From: Sphingomonas sp. AP4-R1
GTDB taxonomy: Bacteria > Pseudomonadota > Alphaproteobacteria > Sphingomonadales > Sphingomonadaceae
Assembly (NCBI RefSeq): GCF_013113735.1
Contig: NZ_CP053346.1
Location: 682,001-746,000, forward strand
Length of the DNA stretch: 64,000 bases
Reading direction: 5' to 3'
The notes under the pieces were generated by a model. That model searched no databases. It was not told where the DNA came from and saw only the letters and a list, made by a program, of their open reading frames with translations. Positions 16,180 to 24,656 of the stretch are shown piece after piece. The translations under genes were made by a program, and so were the position numbers. The stretch's first letter is position 1; every line of letters starts with the position of its first letter.

Positions 16180-16441
16180 GGATCAAACTCCTAACTCCAA
16201 CTGCAATCAGCTTTCGGTAGGGTCTACCTCGTGGACCGTTACCTCGGCCACAACTGGCGTGCTCCATGGGCTTAGCTTTTCTAGTGGTGGAATTTCTTGC
16301 TTCACCTCAGCTGATATCCCATTCACGATCATGAAGAGCGGCAATGCTGGAACCTCGTTCTTCTTTAGCTCGGTGGACTTCGGAAGCGGCTGCAATTTCA
16401 ACGCTAATCTAAACACGGGCGCTGCGCTTACCGTCACCTGA
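16180..16441 (+). pseudogene. C-terminal fragment of an unrecognised, probably exported protein
   Basis: The plus frame ending in TGA at 16439-16441 encodes a serine/threonine/glycine-rich segment: SVGSTSWTVTSATTGVLHGL, GGISCFTSADIPFTIM and SVDFGSGCNFNAN. It resembles a secreted beta-rich domain. It has no start of its own, and the upstream part belongs to the IS481 remnant, so it is probably the tail of a gene cut by that element. No family was recognised. Confidence 0.35.
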
Positions 16442-16594
16442 CGTGTGCTGCGACAGGGTGGGGTCGGCTACCCGCCCCCGCCCCATCGCTTCAGGCTATT
16501 TTAACTTCCTCGCGGATATCGTTGATACTTGCGTGCTACATGGAATTCGTGCGCCGATCTTGATTCAAGACCTTCCGAGTTTATATCATTATCC

Positions 16595-16951
16595 ATGGCG
16601 CGATCTGCATTATTGGTCGCCGCACTGGCGGCAGCTTCGCTCGCGGTCGGCGCGAACTCGCCGGCTGCCGCGTAGTCGCAAAATCAGAAGCCGACAGCGC
16701 CGCAACCGCGCATGGGCTATGTGCCGGGACGCGGCACGGTGCTTGTTCAGCCCGTGCCGGCCGACGATCCCCACGCGGTTGCCCGCACGGTTATCGTGCC
16801 GGATTTCGGTGAGGTCTATGCCGTGCCCGTGCGATCAAAAGACACTCGGACCGCAAGGGAGCGTTGCCTTGACGAAGAAGTTGCGAACGAAGGCGGTTCC
16901 ATCTCTCCGCTCGCGCGAGGCGCAATTGACCTGAAATGTAGCCAACGCTGA
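16595..16951 (+). pseudogene. Small secreted protein gene interrupted by one in-frame TAG after the signal peptide
   Basis: ATG 16595 starts a good signal peptide (MARSALLVAALAAASLAVGA, then NSPAAA). An amber TAG follows at 16673-16675, and the same frame continues without interruption (SQNQKPTAPQPRMGYVPGRG) to TGA at 16949-16951. The mature part ends RERCLDEEVANEGGS and AIDLKCSQR, a pattern I associate with small sphingomonad exported proteins of unknown function. A single CAG-to-TAG change would explain the break. Translation from ATG 16712 would lack a signal. Confidence 0.5.
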
Positions 16952-17110
16952 GCCGTCGGCGCCATGCGAATAGCTATGCAAGAGCGGCGGCGACCAAATG
17001 GCGCTGTGGAGCGTGACGTCAAGGTCATCACAAGCGCCGGTTTTCTGGATTATCCGCAGCCGCACTGCCTTCCGGTCGTCCCGATGAAGACCTGTCGCGT
17101 TCGCGTCCCC

Positions 17111-18463
17111 ATGGCAGACGATAGCCATCTCCCGTTTGCGTTTCCAGCCATCCATCGCCGGAAAGTGACGGCCGCGTTTGACGGTGGCCGACGGACATCG
17201 GACGGGGGCGTGCTGCTGCTTGCTCAAGCCGAGCGTCGCATCGGCATCGCTGCTCAGCTTGCCGATTGTATTGCCGATCCGCGTGATCCGTCACGCACCG
17301 TTCATAGCCTCGACAGCATATTGCGCGCCCGAATCCTGGCGATCGCCTGTGGTTACGAGGATGCCGACGATCTCGATGCGCTTCGCCATGATCCGGGCTT
17401 CAAAATGGCGCTGGGCGAGCTGCCGGATGGTCCGGTTGGCCTCGCCAGCCAGGCGACCATGTCACGCTGGGAGAATACGCCGACGACACGGGAGCTGTTC
17501 CGCCTGACCGGCGCGCTGATCGACATCTACTGTGCGAGCTATCCTGCGCCGCCGTCCATGGTAACGCTGGACATCGACGATACCGTCGACGTCGTTCATG
17601 GCACGCAGCAGTTGAGCTTCTGGAACGGCCATCATGGCGAGCGTTGCTTTCTGCCGATCCACGTCTACGACACCGCGACCGGCCGCCCTGTCGCGATGCT
17701 CTTGCGAACCGGCAAGACGCCATCTGGCGCGGAGATTGCTGGCCATATCCGCCGGCTCGTCCGTCGTATCCGCCGCCATTGGCCCGACACCCACATTATC
17801 TTGCGAGGCGACTGCCATTATGGCCGGCCCGAGCCGATGCGCTGGTGCGAGAACAATCGCGTCGACTACGTCTTCGGACTGCCCGGCAATGCGGCGCTTC
17901 ATGCAGATCCTGTCATCGTGACGGTCGCGGACGGCTGTGCCACCGACCGCGCGATCCGGGGCGACAGCCAGCTGCGTCGCTATGCCGAAACCCACTATGC
18001 GGCGAAGAGCTGGGGAAAGACCATGCGCCGCGTTGCCGCGCGCATCGAGGCCAGCGCCCTCGGCCTCGATATCCGCTTCGTCGTCACCTCGCTTAGTAGC
18101 GCAAGCGCCGAGCATATCTATGACACGCTCTATTGCGCGCGTGGTCAGGCGGAAAATCTGATCAAGCTCCAAAAGACGCAGCTGAAAAGCGACCGCACCT
18201 CCTGCCGCTCGGCCAACGCCAACCAGATGCGCCTGATCCTGCATACGGCCGCCTATTGGTTGATTTGGGCGGTTCGCGAAGCCGTTCCGGCAAAGAACCC
18301 TCTGCGCACCGCTGAGTTCGCCACCATCCGCGTGCGTCTGCTCAAGGTCGCCGCACGGGTCATCGAAACCGCCCGCCGCCTCCGCATCGCCTTCGGGAGC
18401 GCATGCCCCGACGTGCAGGTTTTCCGCAGTATCTCGCTCTCACTGCGCCCTGTAGGACCCTGA
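17111..18463 (+). CDS. IS1380-family transposase
   Basis: Transposase of 450 aa. Diagnostic IS1380 segments are KVTAAFDGGRRTSDGGVLLL near the start, ILAIACGYEDADDLDALR, the catalytic aspartates in TLDIDDTVDVVHG and ILRGDCHYGRPE, and the glutamate in ARGQAENLIK. The start MADDSHLPFAFP (ATG 17111) fits family N-termini; ATG 17084 is an in-frame alternative. The frame is intact. I could not define terminal inverted repeats, so only the gene is annotated. It marks the left edge of the mobilizable element. Confidence 0.88.
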   Translation: MADDSHLPFAFPAIHRRKVTAAFDGGRRTSDGGVLLLAQAERRIGIAAQLADCIADPRDPSRTVHSLDSILRARILAIACGYEDADDLDALRHDPGFKMALGELPDGPVGLASQATMSRWENTPTTRELFRLTGALIDIYCASYPAPPSMVTLDIDDTVDVVHGTQQLSFWNGHHGERCFLPIHVYDTATGRPVAMLLRTGKTPSGAEIAGHIRRLVRRIRRHWPDTHIILRGDCHYGRPEPMRWCENNRVDYVFGLPGNAALHADPVIVTVADGCATDRAIRGDSQLRRYAETHYAAKSWGKTMRRVAARIEASALGLDIRFVVTSLSSASAEHIYDTLYCARGQAENLIKLQKTQLKSDRTSCRSANANQMRLILHTAAYWLIWAVREAVPAKNPLRTAEFATIRVRLLKVAARVIETARRLRIAFGSACPDVQVFRSISLSLRPVGP

Positions 18464-18643
18464 TCGACGCGGCCGCGCCGCTCCATTCAGCCCTTCATCT
18501 TCAACCCAGCACGGCACCGAGATAAGCGATGGAATAGGCGCACCGGATACCTCGCGCCCTCCACCGAAACCTCAGACGGAGCCGCTCAACACCGCGCTCT
18601 TGGATTACCCCGATGAATAAGGGCGGTTAGGCCGTCCATCCGC

Positions 18644-19396
18644 TTAAAGAGGCTGCCCTATCCTGATCGTGCAGCGCACCGGCTCCTTGGCCTTGGCCGC
18701 TCCCCTCTCGCACGCGGCGATGGCGTCGCGGTTCGCCTGCCGCATGTCAGCGGCGTCAACGATAGCCTGCCAGCCGTCCGGGTTCCCGGCCCGCATCAGG
18801 CGGATGCCCGCATCCCATGGCGACGGCTCCCCCATCGTGCGCGTCGCGACCCGTTCGGGCCAGTCCCAGCCGCTAGGCGCGAGACCCGCCGCCCATCCCG
18901 GATAGAGCAGCCACAGGAGCGAGACGCCAAGCGCCGTGCCTACGCCGGTGTAGAGCATATGCCACCATTGCTGATCCTTAGTGCGGATCGCGCCAATGGC
19001 CCGCATCTGATCGGCATGGGCTTCGCGCAGAAGCCCATGCGCCTGTTTGATGGTCGCCTTGTCCGTCTCCCGCGCCGCTTCCGCTGACGCTGCGATCCGC
19101 TCCGCCATGCTCTCCGGGGTCATGTTGAGCGCTTCGGACTGCGCAAACGCCTTCATATGCTTGGCGAACTCGGCCAAGGCCGCGTTGATCTTGGCCAGCG
19201 TCGGACTGTAGTCGGGAACCTCAATGCTCTGTTTCTCGACGGCGATATGCTCAAGGGCGCGGGCGATGACTGCCAAGCGCCCGTCAAGCCGTTGCTCCAT
19301 CGCCTCGACGCGCGCCGCCAGGTGCGCGAACGCCTCCGCCGCCGTGCCGGTCGGTGGCTGGGGTTCCGGCCCGTCCAACAGGGATTGGTCGTCCAT
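18644..19396 (-). CDS. DUF6118-type protein, accessory gene downstream of traA
   Basis: Protein of about 250 aa of unknown function. The N-terminal half is helical and probably coiled coil (AAEAFAHLAARVEAMEQRLDGR, LAKINAALAEFAKHMKAFAQ). One membrane segment follows (WHMLYTGVGTALGVSLLWLLYPG), then a C-terminal part with RCTIRIGQPL. ATG 19396 has an AGGAG 8 nt upstream; GTG 19402 is too close to it. It follows traA by 17 nt in the same direction, the arrangement typical of DUF6118 genes on alphaproteobacterial mobile elements, so it is likely an accessory mobilisation or membrane-anchoring protein. Confidence 0.7.
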   Translation of the reverse strand: MDDQSLLDGPEPQPPTGTAAEAFAHLAARVEAMEQRLDGRLAVIARALEHIAVEKQSIEVPDYSPTLAKINAALAEFAKHMKAFAQSEALNMTPESMAERIAASAEAARETDKATIKQAHGLLREAHADQMRAIGAIRTKDQQWWHMLYTGVGTALGVSLLWLLYPGWAAGLAPSGWDWPERVATRTMGEPSPWDAGIRLMRAGNPDGWQAIVDAADMRQANRDAIAACERGAAKAKEPVRCTIRIGQPL

Positions 19397-19413
19397 ATGC
19401 ACTTCTCCTTGGT

Positions 19414-22400
19414 CTAGCGTTCCATGCCGCGGCTCATGTCGCGGCCATGATCGAAGGGGATGGAAGCGGAGAGGTCGCGACCGATGCTCCGGCCCATGTC
19501 CTGACTGATCTCAAGGCCAAGCTCCCGGCTGCGCAGCCCCAAAACCGATTCAAGCTGGGCGTCGCGCTCAAGGCTTTTCGCCATATCGGCGATGTGCTGC
19601 GCGGTGGTCTTGGCCGCCCGGAAATTGCCGTCGCGCACAAGCTCCTGATGCTGGCGCTGCAACTGCTGCCAGCCCTCCACGAACCTGTCTGCGCGCTGGA
19701 AGGGATCGATGCGGATTTCCGCCTCCGCCTGCATCGCGCGCACGGCGTCATGGCCGCGCCCTTCCGCCGCCTCCCGGATCAGTTCCGGGCCTGCCCGGAA
19801 CGCGCTGTTCAAATCGGTGGAGCCTTCGGGCCGGATTGCATCGAGGGCGTCGCGTGCCTTGTCCAGCGCCTCGCGCTGGTGGGGCATGGGGTCGATGCCC
19901 TGCACGCGCGTCTGCCGGATCGCGTCCACCGCCTTGGCGTAGCGCTCGACCGCCCCGCGCAAGCCGCCCGCGCGCATAGGCTGCGGGTCATGCTCGCGCT
20001 GCTGCTGGCGGGCGGGATCGTGGACAGGCGCGGAAGCAAAACGGCCCAGGTCCAGACCGTCGAACATGCTGCGCTCGGGTGCAGGCGTGGGCGGAACCGC
20101 GCGATCCTGACCGGGCAGCGAGAGGCGCAACCCGTCGAAGATCCCGCGCGCCTTCTCCACCATAGGCCTGACGATTTCGGCCACCCGTTCGCCGAATGTG
20201 ACGCCGCGTCGCTCGGCGAACTGCTGCGCCGGATCGACTTGGCGATAGTCGCTCGCCATGTCCTTGGCGCGCTCTCGGGACAGGGTGCGGACAAGCCGGG
20301 AATCGTCCTTGAAATCATCCCGCCCATAATGGAAGTCCACACCCTCCCGGTGGCGCGTGAGGACGACATAAGTTCCGTGCCTGTCCATCCCCGGCGTGGC
20401 GAGCGCATGGGTGCGATCGACACTGACGGCCTGCGTCTTGTGGATCGTGGCCGCATAGCCATGATCGAGGTCACGATAGTCCTTCAAGTCGAACGATACG
20501 GAGCGCCCGTCATCGGTCCGCACGGTCATGCTCTGCGCGTTGACCCGCTCGATGATCCCCAGCGTGCCGTTCTTGACCTCAAGGCTGCGTTCGTTGCGCC
20601 GGAACATGACGCGATCCCCGGATGCAAAGTCACGGTCGCCGTTGGCGGTCTTCACCCGCGCATCGTCGCCCAGCTCGCCCGCCTCGCGGCGCTTGTCGCG
20701 CGCCATCTCGTTGAGCGTACGCACCTCGTCATTGGTATGGGTGAAGATCATCCGCGTCTTGTCGGGTTCGGCCCGCCGCGCCGCGTCCCAACGGTCGATC
20801 AGATCGCCACGCGCCTGCTCGCGGGTTTCGGCGGCGTGGACCATGCCGCGATCCGCATAGGCCCGGATCGCCTCGCCGGTCCGGCCGGTCGCTAGATGCC
20901 GGGTCGCGTCCTTCTGCCAGTCCTCAAGCTGGCGGCGGATTTCGGTGATCTCGACGCCGCCATGCCGCTCATGGATGGCGCGGAACGCCGCGCCCGCTTC
21001 GATCGCCTGCAACTGCTCGGCGTCACCGACCAGCACAACCTTCGCGCCCGCCGCTTCGGCATGAGATAGCACGCGCTCCATCTGGCGCGTGCCGACCATG
21101 CCCGCCTCGTCGATCACCAGCACGTCGCGGGCAGTCAGAAAATCGCGCCCATTGGCCCAACCATATTCCATGCTGGCGATGGTCCGCGAGGCGATATCCG
21201 AACCGTTCTCCAGCCCCTCCGCCGCGATGCCCGACAACGCGACCCCGCGCACCTCGAACCCCGACCGCTCCCACGCCTCCCGCGCTACGCCCAGCATCGC
21301 GCTCTTGCCGGTGCCTGCGTAGCCCACGACGATGCTCAAATCCCGATCGCCGGTCACATGCTCGAACGCCGCGCGCTGCTCGCCAGACAGCAACAATCCG
21401 CGCCCCTCCGCACTGGTCAAAGCCGCTTCGCGCGCCTTCTCGTCGGCACGGTGCCGTTCGCGCTCCGCCATCAACTCGCTGGCGCGCTGCAACCGCTGCT
21501 CGGTGTCGATCATCTCGCGGCTGGTGAACCTGTCATCGCCGCGTCCGTCCTTGCCCAGCGCGATCAGGTCGAGCGAGGCACGAACCGCGCTCATTGCTCG
21601 GTCATACTGGTCCTTGCCGTCGCTGTGTCGGTGAACGAACATCGCAAGGTCGCGATTGGTGAATGTCGCCTGATGATGGGTGATCGCATTGAGCGCCACG
21701 GAAGGATCGGCGATGATACGTTCACCGTTCCGCTCGGCGACGGCGCGGTGATCCTCGATCCGCTCGGACTCAAGGCCGCGTGTCCCCATGCGCGACGCGG
21801 CGGGGCCGATCTTGTCTTGCGGCTCTAGGTCGATGCCCTGCGCCTCTAGGGATCGGTGATCTATGCGGGCGTCGATATCCAGTTCGGCAAGGCGGGCGTT
21901 GACGTGATCCGCCCAACGCTCGCGCCATTGTTCGACAAGCTCGGTCCTGTTCCAGTCGCGGACCTTTGCGCCGAAGCCGTCTTCGCCGACCTCCCTCATG
22001 GTGAGCATGACATGGGCATGGGGCTTCGCCAGCTTGTCCGCGCCAATGTCCCAATGCACATTGAGGTCGGCGATCATGCCGCGCTCAACAAACTCAGCGC
22101 GCACGAAATCCTGTGCCAGCGCGACGCCCTGCTGCCGGTTTAACTCGCGCGGAATGGCGAACTCGACTTCCCGCGCTAGCTGTGCGTCCTTGCGCTTCTC
22201 GGTCGCCTCGACCTCGTTCCAGAGGGTCGCGCGATCCGAGAAGCGTTCGGGCGCGCCTTCGGGCAGGAGGATTTCCGAATGGACGACGCCCGCCTTGTTC
22301 GTGAAGTCATGGTCGCGGTCTAGGCGATCGTCGCGCAGCCGCTCGGCCGCACGATAGGCCGCCGCCGCGACGGCGCTGCGCCCTCGCGCGCGGCCAATGA

Positions 22401-22428
22401 CCTGAACGGAAAAATGGAAGATCGCCAT
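19414..22428 (-). CDS. traA: Conjugative relaxase/helicase TraA (MobQ type, Ti-like)
   Basis: Bifunctional transfer protein of 1004 aa. The N-terminal MobA/MobL relaxase has a candidate catalytic tyrosine Y25 in AAAAYRAAERL and the metal-binding histidines H125, H137 and H139 in NVHWDIGADKLAKPHAHVML. The helicase follows, with Walker A GYAGTGKSAML (residues 369-379), Walker B DVLVIDEAGMVG and C-terminal UvrD-like motifs (GYAATIHKTQAVSVD, YVVLTRHREGVDF). It would nick one strand at oriT and unwind it for transfer. The adjacent divergent region contains the oriT-like hairpin and nic motif, and traC/traD lie on the other side, exactly as in Ti-type Dtr regions. Full length and intact. Confidence 0.93.
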   Translation of the reverse strand: MAIFHFSVQVIGRARGRSAVAAAAYRAAERLRDDRLDRDHDFTNKAGVVHSEILLPEGAPERFSDRATLWNEVEATEKRKDAQLAREVEFAIPRELNRQQGVALAQDFVRAEFVERGMIADLNVHWDIGADKLAKPHAHVMLTMREVGEDGFGAKVRDWNRTELVEQWRERWADHVNARLAELDIDARIDHRSLEAQGIDLEPQDKIGPAASRMGTRGLESERIEDHRAVAERNGERIIADPSVALNAITHHQATFTNRDLAMFVHRHSDGKDQYDRAMSAVRASLDLIALGKDGRGDDRFTSREMIDTEQRLQRASELMAERERHRADEKAREAALTSAEGRGLLLSGEQRAAFEHVTGDRDLSIVVGYAGTGKSAMLGVAREAWERSGFEVRGVALSGIAAEGLENGSDIASRTIASMEYGWANGRDFLTARDVLVIDEAGMVGTRQMERVLSHAEAAGAKVVLVGDAEQLQAIEAGAAFRAIHERHGGVEITEIRRQLEDWQKDATRHLATGRTGEAIRAYADRGMVHAAETREQARGDLIDRWDAARRAEPDKTRMIFTHTNDEVRTLNEMARDKRREAGELGDDARVKTANGDRDFASGDRVMFRRNERSLEVKNGTLGIIERVNAQSMTVRTDDGRSVSFDLKDYRDLDHGYAATIHKTQAVSVDRTHALATPGMDRHGTYVVLTRHREGVDFHYGRDDFKDDSRLVRTLSRERAKDMASDYRQVDPAQQFAERRGVTFGERVAEIVRPMVEKARGIFDGLRLSLPGQDRAVPPTPAPERSMFDGLDLGRFASAPVHDPARQQQREHDPQPMRAGGLRGAVERYAKAVDAIRQTRVQGIDPMPHQREALDKARDALDAIRPEGSTDLNSAFRAGPELIREAAEGRGHDAVRAMQAEAEIRIDPFQRADRFVEGWQQLQRQHQELVRDGNFRAAKTTAQHIADMAKSLERDAQLESVLGLRSRELGLEISQDMGRSIGRDLSASIPFDHGRDMSRGMER

Positions 22429-22456
22429 AACGATCGTCCATTTACTATCTCAAGCG

Positions 22457-22485
22457 TACGTCGGCACGACGTATAAGCGCGCCCT
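22457..22485. other. oriT: Origin of transfer (oriT) candidate
   Basis: A perfect inverted repeat TACGTCG-gca-CGACGTA (22457-22473) is followed immediately by TAAGCGCGCCCT (22474-22485). This closely resembles the nic region consensus of MobQ/RSF1010-Ti type origins (TAAGTGCGCCCT). It lies in the 173-bp gap between divergent traA and traC, the classical place for oriT. The exact nick position is not assigned. Confidence 0.8.
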
Positions 22486-22601
22486 CCTCGAATAAAATCC
22501 GAGCAGGGACTAGGCGGTGTCATCCTGTCCCAGCGACTCTACTGCACTACGGCTCACCTTCTTCTATCATGGCCACATCGTCACTCAATGGAGACTTTAC
22601 G

Positions 22602-22859
22602 ATGCGCAAGCCCAAGGACTTCGATACGGAACTCAAGGCGCTCGCCGACAAGACGAAGGCTATCAAAGAGCGCCGCGTGCGCCAGCTTGGCGAACTGGTC
22701 GCGGCAACCGGGGCCGATGCGCTCGACGCCGATCTGTTGGCTGGGCTGCTGCTCTATGCCGTCGCCAGCAAGGATGTTGCCACAAAGGAGGGCTGGCGCA
22801 AGGCGGGTGTGGCCTTCTTTCAAGGCAAGGCACGCCAGCCTACGCCGCGACCTGACTAA
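22602..22859 (+). CDS. traC: Conjugal transfer protein TraC
   Basis: Small protein of 85 aa matching Ti-type TraC: KPKDFDTELKALADKTKAIKER, then QLGELVAATGADALDADLLAGLLL and EGWRKAGVAFFQGK. Such proteins assist the relaxosome at oriT. ATG 22602 has GGAG 8 nt upstream; an in-frame ATG at 22569 would add residues not typical of the family. It is the first gene on the right side of oriT, divergent from traA and just before traD. Confidence 0.8.
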   Translation: MRKPKDFDTELKALADKTKAIKERRVRQLGELVAATGADALDADLLAGLLLYAVASKDVATKEGWRKAGVAFFQGKARQPTPRPD

Positions 22860-22944
22860 CAGCCGGAAGGCGCTCACCCGCTCCAAGGCGGCGCGCCATC
22901 GCGTTGAGGCAGCAAAGGCGAGAACCGACACACGGGAATGGGTG

Positions 22945-23169
22945 ATGAAGCGGCGCGAGCGCACACGCCACTTGATCGAGTTGGGCGGGCTGGTCGTGAA
23001 GGCGGGGCTGGTCGATCTGGCCGACGATGATCGCGCCACGCTCTACGGTGCGTTTCTCACCGGGGCGGAGAGGTTGCGCGGCGAGGAACGGGAGAACGCG
23101 CTGGCGTTGTGGAAGCGCAAGGGCAAGCGGGCGTTTGAAACGGAACAGGAGGTCGCTGAACGTCAATGA
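22945..23169 (+). CDS. traD: Conjugal transfer protein TraD (Ti-type small protein)
   Basis: Protein of 74 aa with the TraD core RRERTRHLIELGGLVVKAGLVDLADDDRATLYGAFL. Ti-type TraD is of similar length; this is not the large coupling ATPase. The frame is open further upstream and overlaps the end of traC, so translation could begin earlier at GTG 22942 or at a non-ATG codon. ATG 22945 is the first conventional start matching family length. It probably acts with TraA and TraC in DNA processing. Confidence 0.7.
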   Translation: MKRRERTRHLIELGGLVVKAGLVDLADDDRATLYGAFLTGAERLRGEERENALALWKRKGKRAFETEQEVAERQ

Positions 23170-23190
23170 CGTGTCGGCTTTTGCTGCCCG

Positions 23191-24153
23191 TCAGGGACAC
23201 CTAACCTTGGATGTGGCAGGAACGCCAGCGTCACTGCCAGCCGCCACGGCTTCCAGCGCCGCGATACGGTCGCGGGAAAAGGACAGGACTGCCTGCCCAA
23301 GCTCAGCAATCCGTTCGGCGAACCAGTCAAGTTCTTGCCTGTCTACGCGGTAATTCATCGAGACACGCGCCTTGAAATACGCGTTTCTGAGCGTGTCGAA
23401 TTTGGCTCTTTCGAGTCGCGTGCCGGTTGGCCATATATGGCACAAGCGTCTGTCGAGGCGTTCAGCTTGCGACCGAAGGAACGACAGATCCTTGATGTTC
23501 GGGCTATAGAGCTGCCCGACCAGCAGCGAGCAGCGATAGAGTTGTTCCGTCGCCTGATGGAACAGGAAGGCCGCCATCCGGCTTTTGCCTTGCGCTGCCG
23601 CTTCCTTGGCGAAGGCATGATAGTCGATCGCGCTCGGATACCATTCCGCGAAATAGGCCTGCGCCGCTCTCAACGCGGCATCGGGCGTTTTTGGTTTCGG
23701 CTTGAGCAAAGGGATGTCGTCGCTTTGATACAGCGCTATGCCCTCCCGCGCGATGTCCATCATGAAATCGCGGCCATGGGCGAGGCAGTCGTTCACGTCC
23801 TGAAGCGAATGAACGATGAAGGCGGCGGACGTGCCGATGGATCGTGTGATCGACATTTCACGCAGCAGCCGTTCTTCCGCTCGCGCCCAATAGCGATGGC
23901 GATGGGTCAGTTCCGGCTGGTTGACGATGATGAGAAGGTCAAAATTCGATCCGGAACTTTCGTGATCGCCGAGCGCGTCGTCCCGATCTTCCCGGACATG
24001 ACGACCATAGAGGATGATCTTGAGTATCCGGCCAAGTTTGCGTTGGCCGTCTGGTGCGCCAAGGGCGTCGTCGAACTCCAAGAAGAGAAGCCGCACGATG
24101 CGGTTCAGGTCTCGACGCATGGGCGGTGGGAGATGATCTATGTCTGTCCTCAT
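23191..24153 (-). CDS. Nucleotidyltransferase-HEPN fusion protein
   Basis: Protein of 320 aa. The N-terminal MNT-like domain (MRTDIDHLPPPMRRDLNRIV, ILKIILYGRHVRED, SNFDLLIIVNQPEL) is fused to a C-terminal HEPN domain (MAAFLFHQATEQLYRCSLLV, FDTLRNAYFKARVSMNY). In the MNT domain the usual GS and first metal-binding Asp are altered (GR; SNFD), and the HEPN RX4-6H RNase motif is not evident, so classical toxin-antitoxin chemistry is doubtful. ATG 24153 is chosen because the second copy starts at the matching position. It converges with traD. The role is unknown; related fusions are common beside transfer genes in this group (family knowledge). Confidence 0.68.
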   Translation of the reverse strand: MRTDIDHLPPPMRRDLNRIVRLLFLEFDDALGAPDGQRKLGRILKIILYGRHVREDRDDALGDHESSGSNFDLLIIVNQPELTHRHRYWARAEERLLREMSITRSIGTSAAFIVHSLQDVNDCLAHGRDFMMDIAREGIALYQSDDIPLLKPKPKTPDAALRAAQAYFAEWYPSAIDYHAFAKEAAAQGKSRMAAFLFHQATEQLYRCSLLVGQLYSPNIKDLSFLRSQAERLDRRLCHIWPTGTRLERAKFDTLRNAYFKARVSMNYRVDRQELDWFAERIAELGQAVLSFSRDRIAALEAVAAGSDAGVPATSKVRCP

Positions 24154-24251
24154 TCCTTGATCCCTGATCGGCATGATAAAACGCAAATAAGAGAGCATCG
24201 CATGAAAGGCGGAAAACACGGGGTCGAATTCGACGCGGAACAGGGCAGCGG

Positions 24252-24656
24252 TTAGCGCGGCACTTCCAACCGCACGCTACCGTCCGGCTCCGAACGATAC
24301 TCGACCGTCGCTACGATCGGCGGGCGGCTCTTGTCGCAGTAGCGCACGGCGATGATGCCTTCCCGGATCGCAGGACACAGGCCGGAGCCATAGAGAATGT
24401 CCGCCAGTGCGTCGAAGGTCGTCGCCTTGGCGCGATAGGCCCCTGTCCAACGCACCGCCCAAATCTCATCGTTGGCCTTGACCCGGTAGCCAGCCCTCTG
24501 CGCAACGTCCATGACCGCGCCAAGCACCGTGTCCGCGCGCACGTCGAAGTCCAGCACAGCGGACAGGTCTGCGGGTTTGGAACGGACGGCCTGCGCGGAT
24601 TTCATCCGCCATAGCGTTGCCTCCGCCCCGGCCATGAAAAGGCACAGGCCGATCAT
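24252..24656 (-). CDS. Small exported/anchored protein with STN (secretin/TonB N-terminal) domain-like fold
   Basis: Protein of about 134 aa. It has an N-terminal hydrophobic anchor (MIGLCLFMAGAEATLW) and then LDFDVRADTVLGAVMDVAQRAGYRV and ATTFDALADILYGSGL, the beta-alpha-beta pattern of STN domains found in FecA/FecR and secretins. The start is uncertain: the frame is open upstream to 24797, overlapping the end of the interrupted NT-HEPN gene in another frame, and no strong ribosome site is seen. A periplasmic-facing signalling or binding role is possible but unproven. Confidence 0.5.
   Translation of the reverse strand: MIGLCLFMAGAEATLWRMKSAQAVRSKPADLSAVLDFDVRADTVLGAVMDVAQRAGYRVKANDEIWAVRWTGAYRAKATTFDALADILYGSGLCPAIREGIIAVRYCDKSRPPIVATVEYRSEPDGSVRLEVPR

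Noticed and set aside
16964..18640. Terminal inverted repeats of the IS1380-family element.
   Set aside because: A shared GGATTA(T/C)CC near 17047 and 18602 is in direct, not inverted, orientation and too short, so element ends are left undefined.
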